A stretch of 64,000 nt of DNA from Halobacteriovoraceae bacterium (GCA_020635115.1 JACKAK010000004.1:186001-250000), one strand, 5' to 3'; shown: positions 53,530-61,941, counted from the stretch's first letter. A program made the numbers and translations. The notes: generated by a model from the sequence alone, not told the origin.

Positions 53530-54248
53530 AAATATTTCTCCTCAACGATTTGTTTTGCTTCTAGACCTTGATACTTAATATTCAGAGTGAAACTCCTTTT
53601 AGATGGAAGCTTTATTAAAAGGCGAACTGTTGCCTTATGATTTCCTTCTTTTTGATCAATTATTACTTTGTTCTCGCCATAGGTTTTATTCCCTTGAGAG
53701 TGCATGAATTTGAGATCATTTACGTTTATGATTTCCTTTTTTAGATGTTCAACTCTTAGGTCAAGAATATAAAGCTTGAGTGAATCATGAAACTGGATTT
53801 TATCTGATGTCACAAGTAACTTATCACCAATTGCCTTTTTAAAACTAAACGTATTCTTCTGCTTAGGCCTAGATTCATGCTTTGGAATAATTGGAGATGG
53901 CCTCCAACCACGCTTTACTATAACTAAATCGTCATAGTGAGCATCACTATCTACGCTTAGAATCAGTCCATAGGTATTGTATTCACCATATACAAACAAG
54001 TTAGTCTTTGCCGTTCCTAGAGGTTGAATGGTTACATCATTATCAATGAATTCAACATTGAAATAATTTTGATTTCCAATGACCACTTTCTTAGGTTTTT
54101 CCAAAAAACGCAAAACTGTAGATTGGCCCATCTTAAGATTAATATGACCCATTTCGTTTGAGTTTATGTAAAGATCACGAACCTTTGCATGGGAGATGCT
54201 CGCAGCGAAAAAGGTAAATAACAAAATCAATATATTATTTATTCTCAT
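53526..54248 (-). CDS. virB9: VirB9-like T4SS core protein
   Basis: The start at 54248 gives a signal peptide (MRINNILILLFTFFAASISHA). The mature N-terminus (INLKMGQSTVLRFLEKPKKVVIGNQNYFNVEFI in parts, TNLFVYGEYNTYGLIL) resembles the strand-rich N-domain of VirB9/TrbG, and the C-terminal domain has LYILDLRVEHL and LLIKLPSKRSFTLNIKYQG. Position between VirB8-like and VirB10-like genes supports the call. Confidence 0.72.
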   Translation of the reverse strand: MRINNILILLFTFFAASISHAKVRDLYINSNEMGHINLKMGQSTVLRFLEKPKKVVIGNQNYFNVEFIDNDVTIQPLGTAKTNLFVYGEYNTYGLILSVDSDAHYDDLVIVKRGWRPSPIIPKHESRPKQKNTFSFKKAIGDKLLVTSDKIQFHDSLKLYILDLRVEHLKKEIINVNDLKFMHSQGNKTYGENKVIIDQKEGNHKATVRLLIKLPSKRSFTLNIKYQGLEAKQIVEEKYL

Positions 54249-54822
54249 GCTCAATGACTCCGTTGACCAAGATTCCATAAGGGTTCCATCTAGAAGCTTT
54301 ATCTTTGATTAATTGAAAACTTGCTTCAGTTGGCACGATTAAAGGGATACCATTGAATCGGACAATTTTATCAAATTTTGCAAGTGCTTCTTTGTCATTT
54401 ACGATGATCTCAATATTTGCGACGTACTGATCAATTTTTGATAATTGCGATTCAGTTTTATCTCTCTTAATTTCACCTTCAAGAGCCTGAAGATATCCAT
54501 CTGTTGAAAGAGGTGCAATATTCCGTAAGGTTCCTCCGAGATCATCTTTTTTAATTTGATATCTAAGATTGATGAACTCTTTTAAAAAGACTTTAACATC
54601 TTCTTGGTTTGGGCCAGCACTTAAATACCTTCCAACGACATAGGACTTACTCTGACCCGTATCTTGAACCACGATTGGATCAGGATTTAGGATAACAAAA
54701 ATTAGAATCATCATCAGTAATGTTACTAATCCTAAAAATATAGTTGCGATCTGATATAGTTTCAGCTCTTTATTAATTCCCAGCCATTGATTGATTGGTG
54801 AAAAAATTTTATTTTTTATCAT
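54235..54822 (-). CDS. virB8: VirB8/TraE-like inner-membrane protein
   Basis: The ATG at 54822 follows AAAGGAAGAA. After 20 polar residues there is one membrane segment (LYQIATIFLGLVTLLMMILIFVI), then a periplasmic domain (RYLSAGPNQEDVKVFLKEFINLRYQI ... VANIEIIVNDKEALAKFDKIVRFNGIPLIVP) of the VirB8/TraE layout. It overlaps VirB6-like and VirB9-like genes by about 14 bp on both sides. Confidence 0.78.
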   Translation of the reverse strand: MIKNKIFSPINQWLGINKELKLYQIATIFLGLVTLLMMILIFVILNPDPIVVQDTGQSKSYVVGRYLSAGPNQEDVKVFLKEFINLRYQIKKDDLGGTLRNIAPLSTDGYLQALEGEIKRDKTESQLSKIDQYVANIEIIVNDKEALAKFDKIVRFNGIPLIVPTEASFQLIKDKASRWNPYGILVNGVIEHENK

Positions 54823-55780
54823 TATTTCTTCCTTTGTTAAAATTTGGACGTAGTACATTTGGAGGATCAACGTGACGTTCAGGTTTGCGCCAATTTTGAA
54901 TCCTATTATCTATTCTTTCCTTGGCCATCTGGAGATTTTGTCCAATGGGACGACTAATTTTACCAAATGACGATTTCAAACCATTTGATCCCTGAATCAT
55001 TAAATTCTTGCCGTTTTTAACCGCCATGCTTTTAATAAATGCACCTGTCGCCGCTGTAGGTACTGCTGCTAATGCTGATGCTGCCCCTGACATTCCATCA
55101 TTGATTAGGGATTTAGTTGCAAATGGAATAAAGAGCATAGAGACACCAATACAAAGATTAATCAGAATTGATGTCAAAAAGTTATCCCAATTTCCTACTT
55201 GTGGAGCGGTTGCCAATTTTAAAAGCATTATCGCTAGAATTGACCATAGCACTTTCCAAACCATGACATTGATCAATCCTTTATAAAGATTAGATGTCAC
55301 AAAAGAAGTTGATCTTGAGATGTACATTAGAATCATCAGCGGCGAGCAGACGTACAATACTGACCATACATAATGGATAAGTACATTAGCGACGAAGACT
55401 CCAAGGTAGGCCACGATATATGAAACTAGACTTAGAATAAAAATAATGGCTTCTCGAAACTTAAGCCAGCTAACGCTATTGTCTTCGTAGTTCTTGCCAA
55501 GTTCTCCCATTAAATCCCATAGGCTTTTAACCCCATTGATTTTGTCTGTAATCCCATCACCAACCATTGCAATGAGATTCATAGTCTCGTTGAAAGAGAA
55601 GAGTAGGATCATTGAAATCACAGCTCTTCTAATGATATCTCCTGCATTTGGATTTCCTTCTGGCATTTTGAAAAATTCAAAGACAATCAATAGAACACAA
55701 AATGGAACTATTAATATCCAATAAATTTGCAAAATCTGAGCGTGAAGCTCCCTACATACCTCTGGTAAATACTCAAACAT
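54809..55780 (-). CDS. virB6: VirB6/TrbL-like polytopic membrane protein
   Basis: The 323-residue protein has about seven hydrophobic segments and ends in a long basic tail rich in Asn, Arg and Pro. The layout, with a large loop after segment 2 (MVGDGITDKINGVKSLWDLMG) and a conserved Trp region (MVWKVLWSILA), fits VirB6/TrbL. Its start codon overlaps the stop of the preceding gene (TAATG). It lies at the expected place between VirB5- and VirB8-like genes. Confidence 0.8.
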   Translation of the reverse strand: MFEYLPEVCRELHAQILQIYWILIVPFCVLLIVFEFFKMPEGNPNAGDIIRRAVISMILLFSFNETMNLIAMVGDGITDKINGVKSLWDLMGELGKNYEDNSVSWLKFREAIIFILSLVSYIVAYLGVFVANVLIHYVWSVLYVCSPLMILMYISRSTSFVTSNLYKGLINVMVWKVLWSILAIMLLKLATAPQVGNWDNFLTSILINLCIGVSMLFIPFATKSLINDGMSGAASALAAVPTAATGAFIKSMAVKNGKNLMIQGSNGLKSSFGKISRPIGQNLQMAKERIDNRIQNWRKPERHVDPPNVLRPNFNKGRNNDKK

Positions 55781-56469
55781 TAGAATCGAGGTAGGTTAAA
55801 ATCGCCACGAAAGCTCGTGAGACCACTTTTCAAATCTTGCTTAACTTTTTGATGACCAAGAACTGAATCTTTGCCATCTTTGTTATTCAGGGCCAGTGAC
55901 TCACTTTGTAGCTTGAGCATTTGTCCATTTACTCTTAATAGCTGATTAAGAGTGTGAAGAATTTGGGCATTTACTTCAGCATTCATTCTAGCAGCACCCT
56001 TAGGAGAAGCTTGTCTACTTTGAATTGAAATTTTCACAGCATTTTCCTCTTGAAGACGGCTGTACTCTTTTGAAGCATTAACCATTTTCAGACTTTCAGC
56101 GACACTTTGGTCATGAAGAAGTTGCAATGCAGCCTCTTCGCTCTTTGGAATTGCCCCATAAATCTGATTAACTGAGTTCATTGCTGTTTGAAATGATCTT
56201 AATTCATCTAAAATCCTTTCATCCTTAACAGGTAGCGAATTCATAAGACCGATGGAGTTCTCAATACCTTGATTAATTAATCGAATGTATTGATCACTAT
56301 TCTTTGCTGTATCAATCATTAATTTTAATTGCTGATAACGACGAATATTTTCCGTCAATATCTTGGCCAAGTATGCAGCATTGGCCCATCCCGCGCCACC
56401 ATCACCCCAAAATGCCCTAGACTCAAAAGGAGTAAAAGCGATTGATGAGATAATTATTCCAACCATCAA
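55780..56469 (-). CDS. VirB5/TrbJ-like exported protein
   Basis: A signal peptide-like N-terminus (MVGIIISSIAFTPFESRA) precedes FWGDGGAGWANAAYLAKILTENIRRYQQLKLMIDTAKN, and a long helical body, as in TrbJ/VirB5. TTG at 56469 and ATG at 56466 are the conventional starts, but both are far (16-19 bases) from the strong GGAGG. An in-frame ATA at 56481, overlapping the virB4 stop as ATAA, would add RNK and give a positively charged signal peptide. I cannot settle this. Confidence 0.72.
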   Translation of the reverse strand: MMVGIIISSIAFTPFESRAFWGDGGAGWANAAYLAKILTENIRRYQQLKLMIDTAKNSDQYIRLINQGIENSIGLMNSLPVKDERILDELRSFQTAMNSVNQIYGAIPKSEEAALQLLHDQSVAESLKMVNASKEYSRLQEENAVKISIQSRQASPKGAARMNAEVNAQILHTLNQLLRVNGQMLKLQSESLALNNKDGKDSVLGHQKVKQDLKSGLTSFRGDFNLPRF

Positions 56470-56477
56470 TTTATTTC

Positions 56478-58898
56478 TTATGATGCCTCCTTTGTTTTGT
56501 TTGCAAGTTTTAATAAAATTTCAATTTTGGATAAGTTAGGAAACTGCGTTTGCAAGTCTTGTATTTGAGACTTGTCGTGGCCATCACTTGTGCAAATCCA
56601 ATAGCTCAGTGGGTCTGGTGTTAGTCTTAAAACAGAACGATTTTCATCTTGAAGAAAATAAAACTCTGAATATTTTCCTTTAACTATTTCTAAGCTTTTT
56701 ATCACTTCAATTTCGTTATCATTTAAGTCCATTGCTTCTTGAAAATCTTTCCAATCAATTTTTCTCTGTCTTAAAACAAAAATGCTTGTAGTGTTTGGGA
56801 AAATCGCATTTTTAATTTCCTGACTTGAGAGGAAATCTTTATAGTTTTGACTGATACACCAAATTCCACCATTGAATTTTCTAAATGTACGGTAAGCCTC
56901 TAGTGTAAAACTAAGCCCACTTTTTGTTTCAAACAATTTCCAAGCTTCATCAATAATAAGCAGATAAGGACGTTTCAAGTCATTTGCTGCCTCATTTTTT
57001 ATGAAATCAGTCAAAAGGAGTAGAAACACGTTCTGTAGGTCTGGATAAGTATCCAATCCTTTAATTTCAATTGTTACTAAATCCTTTGAGAGCTGAATAT
57101 TAGTATGACCATCAAGCATTTTTCCGTAAGCTGTTTGGCCCGTCCATGAGTACAAAACTTCAGAATAGTCCTTTAATGCCTTATTGGGGTGAGACCTTAA
57201 CGTTTCTTTGAAATCTGAGAGTGTAGGTGTTTTTTCTTTGCAACGGTTGTAAGTCAAAAAGATAGCTTCTTCTAATAACGCCTTTTCACGTTTGGGTAGT
57301 CCGTTTGAATCATCTTCCTTGATGATGGATTCGAGCGCACCTAGGATCAGTTTTACTTTCGTTGGTGAAGGTAATTTCTCTCCTTTAGGTAGATCAAACA
57401 TATTAAGACATATACTTGAATCTAGATTCAAATTAATGAATTCACCATCTAAAACATCAAGCAATGTTTCAGAAGAGGCACCGTTATCAATCCACACAAT
57501 TTTTGGAGTTGGACTCTGCCCGTAAAATTGCAACATAAGCTGAGATATCGTAAAACTTTTACCGGCTCCCGAGCCTCCAAAGATGAGTCCATTCCAATTT
57601 GGTAGTTCTTTTGCAAACGGATCAATAGAAAATAAAACGCTATCTCTGTTTGGAAGCAGACAAACTGGCTTTTTATTTCCTCTCCAATAATCAAACATTG
57701 CCGTAAGGTGGGAGGCATTACTTGATTTAACCTTCTTCTCTCTTGAAAAGTCACAAACTCCAGGGGCATTGTTAAAAAATAGGTCAAGAGTTGGTAATGT
57801 TTCAATCACCCCCTCGCAGCCACCCATTTGTCGTAATGCTTTTAGGATTTCATCTCCCATTTGATCAAGTTTTTCTTTATCTTTTGCGGAGTAGTAAATA
57901 CTCGTCTCCATTGAGATAAGCTTTTCTGATCCTTCAAGAAGTTCACGGATAAGGCCTTCAATCTGTTCTAACTGAGACTCGGATTCGATATCAGTAACGT
58001 GACCATTTCCTGATGCCATACTATTGGTAAGTCTTCTCTGAACCTGTAATCGGTCAGCTTCTTTTTTCTGCTCTAAAACCTTATATGTTTGAACTATTTT
58101 GTAATGAAATGGAAGTTTTGTTAAAATTTCTGCCATCGCTGCCTGTGTTTGTCCCTCAGGTAAGGTTTTTAAACTCACACAACGGGTATGGAGATTTCCT
58201 ATCTTAAGCGAATCATTATCTACAAGCACATCCGTTAATGTCACCTGAGATGAAAAGCTTTGCTGATTAATTTCTGAAAATTCTCGTAATTTGGGGATTC
58301 CAATTCTTTCACTGCGATCTGAGTTAAAATACTCAAAAACAAAATTAAACCATTGCTCAGAGCTTAATCTTGATGGATTAAAGCTCATTTGTCTTAAGCT
58401 GGATTCAATCGTTTTAATCTGTCTTTCAAAAGAGAATAGATTTGATTGAAATGATTCCTGAGCGATCTGTTCAAATTGTTCATGCTTTTGCCAAAATTTC
58501 TTTTTAGACATTTGCTTATTTTGGCTTCTCACAAAAACGTAGAGGTCGGGATTATAGAATCCTCCATCATTCGCTATTTGTTCAAACTGATCAAAGCGAG
58601 CCTTAGAAATTGGTTTATAAATTTCTAACGATTCTGAAGATGCTTTTTTATGAGCTTCTAGAATTGATTCAATATTGGCTTTTACATCATAGACTAATTG
58701 AATTTTTATTCCCTCATCTAAGGAAACTAAAAGTGTTTCAAATTTTTTACTTAGATTGTTAATAGCCTCATTTGAAGCAGATGTGATATCAGCTCCCTCG
58801 ATTTTAAAACCTAATCCTAATGAACCATCCATAAAAACCATATAGTCATGATGGAAGTGCCAATATGGTAGTTTGTTCGCTAGATTGTTACTCGACAT
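56478..58898 (-). CDS. virB4: VirB4-family T4SS ATPase
   Basis: The motor of the secretion system. Walker A is FGGSGAGKSFTISQ (about residue 455), Walker B is PYLLIIDEAWKLFE, followed by the family motif FRKFNGGIWCISQNYKDF and the arginine-finger region. The ATG at 58898 with GGAAAA upstream is preferred over the longer frame from 58946; it overlaps the VirB3-like gene by 11 bp. Length 806 is normal. Confidence 0.94.
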   Translation of the reverse strand: MSSNNLANKLPYWHFHHDYMVFMDGSLGLGFKIEGADITSASNEAINNLSKKFETLLVSLDEGIKIQLVYDVKANIESILEAHKKASSESLEIYKPISKARFDQFEQIANDGGFYNPDLYVFVRSQNKQMSKKKFWQKHEQFEQIAQESFQSNLFSFERQIKTIESSLRQMSFNPSRLSSEQWFNFVFEYFNSDRSERIGIPKLREFSEINQQSFSSQVTLTDVLVDNDSLKIGNLHTRCVSLKTLPEGQTQAAMAEILTKLPFHYKIVQTYKVLEQKKEADRLQVQRRLTNSMASGNGHVTDIESESQLEQIEGLIRELLEGSEKLISMETSIYYSAKDKEKLDQMGDEILKALRQMGGCEGVIETLPTLDLFFNNAPGVCDFSREKKVKSSNASHLTAMFDYWRGNKKPVCLLPNRDSVLFSIDPFAKELPNWNGLIFGGSGAGKSFTISQLMLQFYGQSPTPKIVWIDNGASSETLLDVLDGEFINLNLDSSICLNMFDLPKGEKLPSPTKVKLILGALESIIKEDDSNGLPKREKALLEEAIFLTYNRCKEKTPTLSDFKETLRSHPNKALKDYSEVLYSWTGQTAYGKMLDGHTNIQLSKDLVTIEIKGLDTYPDLQNVFLLLLTDFIKNEAANDLKRPYLLIIDEAWKLFETKSGLSFTLEAYRTFRKFNGGIWCISQNYKDFLSSQEIKNAIFPNTTSIFVLRQRKIDWKDFQEAMDLNDNEIEVIKSLEIVKGKYSEFYFLQDENRSVLRLTPDPLSYWICTSDGHDKSQIQDLQTQFPNLSKIEILLKLANKTKEAS

Positions 58899-59205
58899 AT
58901 ATTTTCCTATTACGTTTTGTTTCTGAATGATCAATCTCACCAGCACTTAAATGGCCCGGTTCCATGTGAAAGCGGACTAAGTGGATCAAATAATTTTCAG
59001 GCTTATTTCTTTTTATAAAAAATAAAACTAAGGCCATGATTATTGGAATCACAAACACCATGACCGTTCCAAATGGTGTTTGACCGAATATCAAATTCAT
59101 TATTGCCGCAAAGAGAAGGACAAAAAGAAGATCATGGGCCTCAAGGCCCACGATCTTGATTTTTGCATCTAATCTTCGATGAACAGTAGATGAGTTTAAT
59201 TCCAT
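58888..59205 (-). CDS. virB3: VirB3/TraL-like membrane protein
   Basis: The 105-residue protein has a hydrophobic pair (HDLLFVLLFAAIMNLIFG and GTVMVFVIPIIMALVLFFI) preceded by RRLDAKIKIVGLEA and followed by NYLIHLVRFHMEPGHLSAGE, close to the VirB3/TraL type. It lies between the pilin-like gene and virB4, the standard order, and overlaps the pilin gene at the ATG/stop. Confidence 0.8.
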   Translation of the reverse strand: MELNSSTVHRRLDAKIKIVGLEAHDLLFVLLFAAIMNLIFGQTPFGTVMVFVIPIIMALVLFFIKRNKPENYLIHLVRFHMEPGHLSAGEIDHSETKRNRKIYVE

Positions 59206-59513
59206 TATTGACCTGCTGCTGACTGGAACCAGCCAATTATATGTGGTGCCATGAACCCGATAATTGAGCAGACAATCACCATGATGATTCTACCTTTTGC
59301 AGCTCCATCACCAGTAAGTGCAAGAATAACAGCATAGACAAGCCCCAATACGCTTACTAATGGAAGAATCACAGTAATGAGCTTTGTCGTAAGCCCTTGC
59401 ATTTTTGATTCAAAGCCACCTGCAAATTGTGCGTGAGCAAGATCAGGCATGAAAGCAATAAATGCAACAAGTGCAATCATAAACGCCATTGAAATCATGT
59501 TTTCCTTATTCAT
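59205..59513 (-). CDS. virB2: VirB2/TrbC-like pilin
   Basis: The 102-residue protein has a long signal peptide ending AHAQ and two hydrophobic segments (ITVILPLVSVLGLVYAVILAL; IIMVIVCSIIGFMAPHIIGWF) separated by a short charged loop (TGDGAAKGR). This is the layout of VirB2/TrbC pilins, which form the conjugative pilus. It overlaps its neighbours slightly on both sides. Confidence 0.85.
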   Translation of the reverse strand: MNKENMISMAFMIALVAFIAFMPDLAHAQFAGGFESKMQGLTTKLITVILPLVSVLGLVYAVILALTGDGAAKGRIIMVIVCSIIGFMAPHIIGWFQSAAGQ

Positions 59514-59850
59514 TGTTCATCCCCATAACTAAAGTTTTTGAATAAGGCCCAAAATCAACATAGACATCACCCTTAGTTTGTTTTGACGAATAGCCTTCGC
59601 CAATTACTTTTCGTTGATGAAATTTTCCATCTTTTTTAATAACAACTTCAGCACGGTAGAGAATATCTTCGCTTTGAGATCCCGTCGGCTTTAGGTAATA
59701 TTGAGTGTCTGGGTGGATATCGAGTTTGAGGCGATATTCTGCAAACTTCTCATCATAAAAAGCGACTCCAGCAGGTAGATTCTTATTAGTGTTTTTGTCA
59801 TACCACCATAGAAGTAGTGGCTTAGTTTGTTTTACTTGTTCTGTTTTCAT
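59506..59850 (-). CDS. Hypothetical protein of the T4SS operon
   Basis: The 114-residue cytoplasmic protein is rich in aromatic residues and Lys (PLLLWWYDKNTNKNLPAGVAFYDEKFAEYRLKL in parts) and strand-like. It overlaps the pilin gene by 8 bp and lies just after the small regulatory genes. I recognise no family; its place suggests a role in transfer or its control. Confidence 0.6.
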   Translation of the reverse strand: MKTEQVKQTKPLLLWWYDKNTNKNLPAGVAFYDEKFAEYRLKLDIHPDTQYYLKPTGSQSEDILYRAEVVIKKDGKFHQRKVIGEGYSSKQTKGDVYVDFGPYSKTLVMGMNNE

Positions 59851-59918
59851 ATTTTCTCCAAAATTAATTTAAAACTTTCCAATTCCAACCAACGAGTTAT
59901 TTATTTAACTGAACCCTC

Positions 59919-60263
59919 CTAGGCACATTCTGGTTCTTGTAAATTAATAAAATCATTTCTCAAACGATCTAAGGCCGATGAGAGCATCTTTTTTACTGCT
60001 ACAGATGAAATGCAAAGTGCCTTTGATATTTCATATTCACAAAGGCCTTCCCAGAACTTTAGATAAACAACAGCGAGTTCACCTGTTGGTAGATTTGCTA
60101 CTTTTTCTCGAACAATCTCTGATTCAAAATCATTAAGTTTTAATTTTGAAAATGCGACTTCTTCGCACTTGGTAGACTCTTTCAAATAGTCATTTTGAAC
60201 CTGCTGATCCATACGTTTTTGAATTTTGTGAGTAGGCCAGACTAATTCCGTTTGCTTTTTCAT
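59919..60263 (-). CDS. Sigma region 4-like regulator
   Basis: The ATG at 60263 follows AAAGGAT. Residues 60-105 (REKVANLPTGELAVVYLKFWEGLCEYEISKALCISSVAVKKMLSSALDRLRN in parts) match the helix-turn-helix of sigma-70 region 4. There is no region 2, so it is probably not a complete sigma factor but a DNA-binding regulator or partial sigma of the T4SS operon. It follows the 60265 gene by 1 base. Confidence 0.7.
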   Translation of the reverse strand: MKKQTELVWPTHKIQKRMDQQVQNDYLKESTKCEEVAFSKLKLNDFESEIVREKVANLPTGELAVVYLKFWEGLCEYEISKALCISSVAVKKMLSSALDRLRNDFINLQEPECA

Positions 60264-60264
60264 T

Positions 60265-60453
60265 TTATAATCCTTTATTGTTTGACAGGTGGCTTTTGGC
60301 GGCCAAGTAAAGATGTTGCGCTTTGATTTCATTCAAGCGATCTTCGTTGATATCTTTTCTTAGAAACTTTCCGACTGAAGAAAATATTTTTCCAATGATA
60401 CGAATTGGAAAAAGAATCTCTTCTTTTAATTTTGATTTACCCAATATACTCAT
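60265..60453 (-). CDS. Small protein at the head of the T4SS operon
   Basis: The ATG at 60453 has GGAGGAG immediately upstream, a very strong ribosome binding site. The 62-residue product has a basic N-terminus and a helical C-terminus (DRLNEIKAQHLYLAAKSHL). No family recognised. It is the first gene of the leftward operon. Confidence 0.58.
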   Translation of the reverse strand: MSILGKSKLKEEILFPIRIIGKIFSSVGKFLRKDINEDRLNEIKAQHLYLAAKSHLSNNKGL

Positions 60454-60576
60454 GACTCCTCCTCGAAGCATTTAATTGCCTTCCTGTGGAGTACATATTT
60501 CACGAGCTGTGCCAGACTTGGCAATTTAGGTTTTTAGAATGATTTCAGTTGTTTGAGTTAATAAGAGAGAATGAAA

Positions 60577-60586
60577 AATAGTAGCA
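60577..60586 (+). repeat. Direct repeat copy 1 in divergent control region
   Basis: AATAGTAGCA. A second identical copy starts 35 bp to the right. Between them lies GCTACT (60598-60603), which can pair with the AGTAGC in either copy, so two alternative hairpins are possible. Confidence 0.5.
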
Positions 60587-60611
60587 GAAATAGAAGCGCT
60601 ACTGTGGTCAC

Positions 60612-60621
60612 AATAGTAGCA
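60612..60621 (+). repeat. Direct repeat copy 2 in divergent control region
   Basis: AATAGTAGCA, identical to the copy at 60577, in the 225-bp gap between the leftward T4SS operon and the rightward gene at 60679. Candidate regulator binding sites or part of an origin of transfer. Confidence 0.5.
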
Positions 60622-60632
60622 CTACCAATGAG

Positions 60633-60660
60633 ATGACTTTTTCAATTTTAAATATATAAT
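60633..60660 (+). promoter_or_regulatory. Candidate sigma-70 promoter for the 60679 gene
   Basis: ATGACT (60633-60638) and a perfect TATAAT (60655-60660) are separated by 16 bp, 19 bases before the ATG. The -10 box is strong, the -35 box weak. Confidence 0.42.
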
Positions 60661-60678
60661 TATAGAAAAAGGATTTTT

Positions 60679-61059
60679 ATGATTATTGAACTGAAAGATG
60701 TTTTGCTCCTTGTTGTGGGTCTAGCTCTTGGACTTTTACTTGGGATTGCTATCTATTGGCTTCCTCTAGGTCAATTTAAAAATGAGCTTCGCGCCCTTTG
60801 GAATCTAACTCGAAAACGATTTAGACAAGGAGATAAAGTAAGAATTAAATCTGGAGTAGATTTAAAGCCAATTGATTCACGACTTGATATTGCGACAACA
60901 GGTGGGAATGTTCAGGATATGCTTGTTTGGAACGATGAAGGTATCTCTTGGCACCACACTCCAAATGGCTGGATTCGAGCAAGAGTGATTCATGTAGCAA
61001 AAGAATCTGAAGAGATCAGTCCTGTGTATAAAGTATCACATCTTGATATCGCTAAATAA
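60679..61059 (+). CDS. Single-span membrane protein with C-terminal domain
   Basis: AAAAGGA precedes the ATG. Residues 7-28 are a membrane segment (VLLLVVGLALGLLLGIAIYWL), followed by a basic stretch (LTRKRFRQGDKVRI) and an 80-residue soluble domain that looks strand-rich (MLVWNDEGISWHHTPNGWIRARVIHV). It is the only plus-strand gene right of ssrA. No family recognised. Confidence 0.65.
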   Translation: MIIELKDVLLLVVGLALGLLLGIAIYWLPLGQFKNELRALWNLTRKRFRQGDKVRIKSGVDLKPIDSRLDIATTGGNVQDMLVWNDEGISWHHTPNGWIRARVIHVAKESEEISPVYKVSHLDIAK

Positions 61060-61063
61060 TGGT

Positions 61064-61591
61064 TTAACTATAAATGATTTTTGCTTCAGTTTTTGCCCTT
61101 TTTATATAAAGGGCAATGGAAATTATAAATATAATAAAATTAGAATGATTGATTAGGGCCATTCCAACCTCAGACAATACGTATCCCACATACATCGGGT
61201 GGCTGACCCATTTGTAAATACCACTTTTCACCAGTGACCTTTTTGCTGGTGAAATGCCGATGGAAGTTCCTAGCTCAATTGTTGCAAGAGCTACGAATAG
61301 AAAACCAATGATGGCCAATATATCAGATGCAAGAAGTATTTCTTTTGTCGTATGATCTGGCCCAAAGTACAAAAGTGGCATCGCTGATGATAAATATGCC
61401 GTGAAAGAAACAAGTTTCCCTGACGTTATTTGAGCAGACTCTCTTTTAAGAAAGAAATAGCCAGCGACAAAATCACGAAGCACCAATAATAAGAAAAAAA
61501 TGAGATGAGTTTGCTGCCAGCGATATAAGGCCAGCAAGCCAAACCCAAACATCATTATTGATCCTAAATATTTTCCCGCATCTTTAGTCAT
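61064..61591 (-). CDS. Isoprenylcysteine/phospholipid methyltransferase-like membrane protein
   Basis: The 175-residue protein has four or five membrane segments and the motif LVKSGIYKWVSHPMYVGYVLSEVG, typical of the ICMT/PEMT superfamily of SAM-dependent membrane methyltransferases. The usual C-terminal EE pair is replaced by KRAKTEAK, so the substrate is unclear. It overlaps the upstream gene at the stop/start base. Confidence 0.78.
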   Translation of the reverse strand: MTKDAGKYLGSIMMFGFGLLALYRWQQTHLIFFLLLVLRDFVAGYFFLKRESAQITSGKLVSFTAYLSSAMPLLYFGPDHTTKEILLASDILAIIGFLFVALATIELGTSIGISPAKRSLVKSGIYKWVSHPMYVGYVLSEVGMALINHSNFIIFIISIALYIKRAKTEAKIIYS

Positions 61592-61941
61592 TAGATTCCC
61601 GGTTCTGATCGTTCTCTTAAACTTGTGAACTCAGGCATTTTGATCACCCTAATAAGAGCATCTTGACCACCAATAGCTTCAATGTATCGAAGGGCGTGTC
61701 TTGCGAACGCTTCTTTAAATTGTTCCTCTGTTTTGATTTGAGGAAGAGTGGCATCTTCTTGACTTTCTTCAAAAGTAAAGCCTTGAGTATCTACTTTTTG
61801 TTTCATCTCAATCAGTCTCATGATTGCGGCTTCTTCAGCTTCAACCGAAAGAGGCTCTGAATCTTGAGCATAACTGTAGATCGTTTGTGAAATGGCACCC
61901 ATTGCCAATAAAACAGATAATAGTCTTAACATCTTTTTCAT
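61591..61941 (-). CDS. Small exported hypothetical protein
   Basis: A signal peptide (MKKMLRLLSVLLAMGAISQTIYSYA) is followed by about 90 acidic, helical residues (EPLSVEAEEAAIMRLIEMKQKVD; EEQFKEAFARHALRYIEAIGG). It overlaps the alpha/beta hydrolase gene by 4 bp and the methyltransferase-like gene by 1 bp, so the three are one operon. No family recognised. Confidence 0.65.
   Translation of the reverse strand: MKKMLRLLSVLLAMGAISQTIYSYAQDSEPLSVEAEEAAIMRLIEMKQKVDTQGFTFEESQEDATLPQIKTEEQFKEAFARHALRYIEAIGGQDALIRVIKMPEFTSLRERSEPGI

Noticed and set aside
61093..61116. Perfect 9-bp inverted repeat TTGCCCTTT/AAAGGGCAA
   Set aside because: It lies within the coding end of the methyltransferase-like gene and has no T-run after it on either strand, so I do not call it a terminator.
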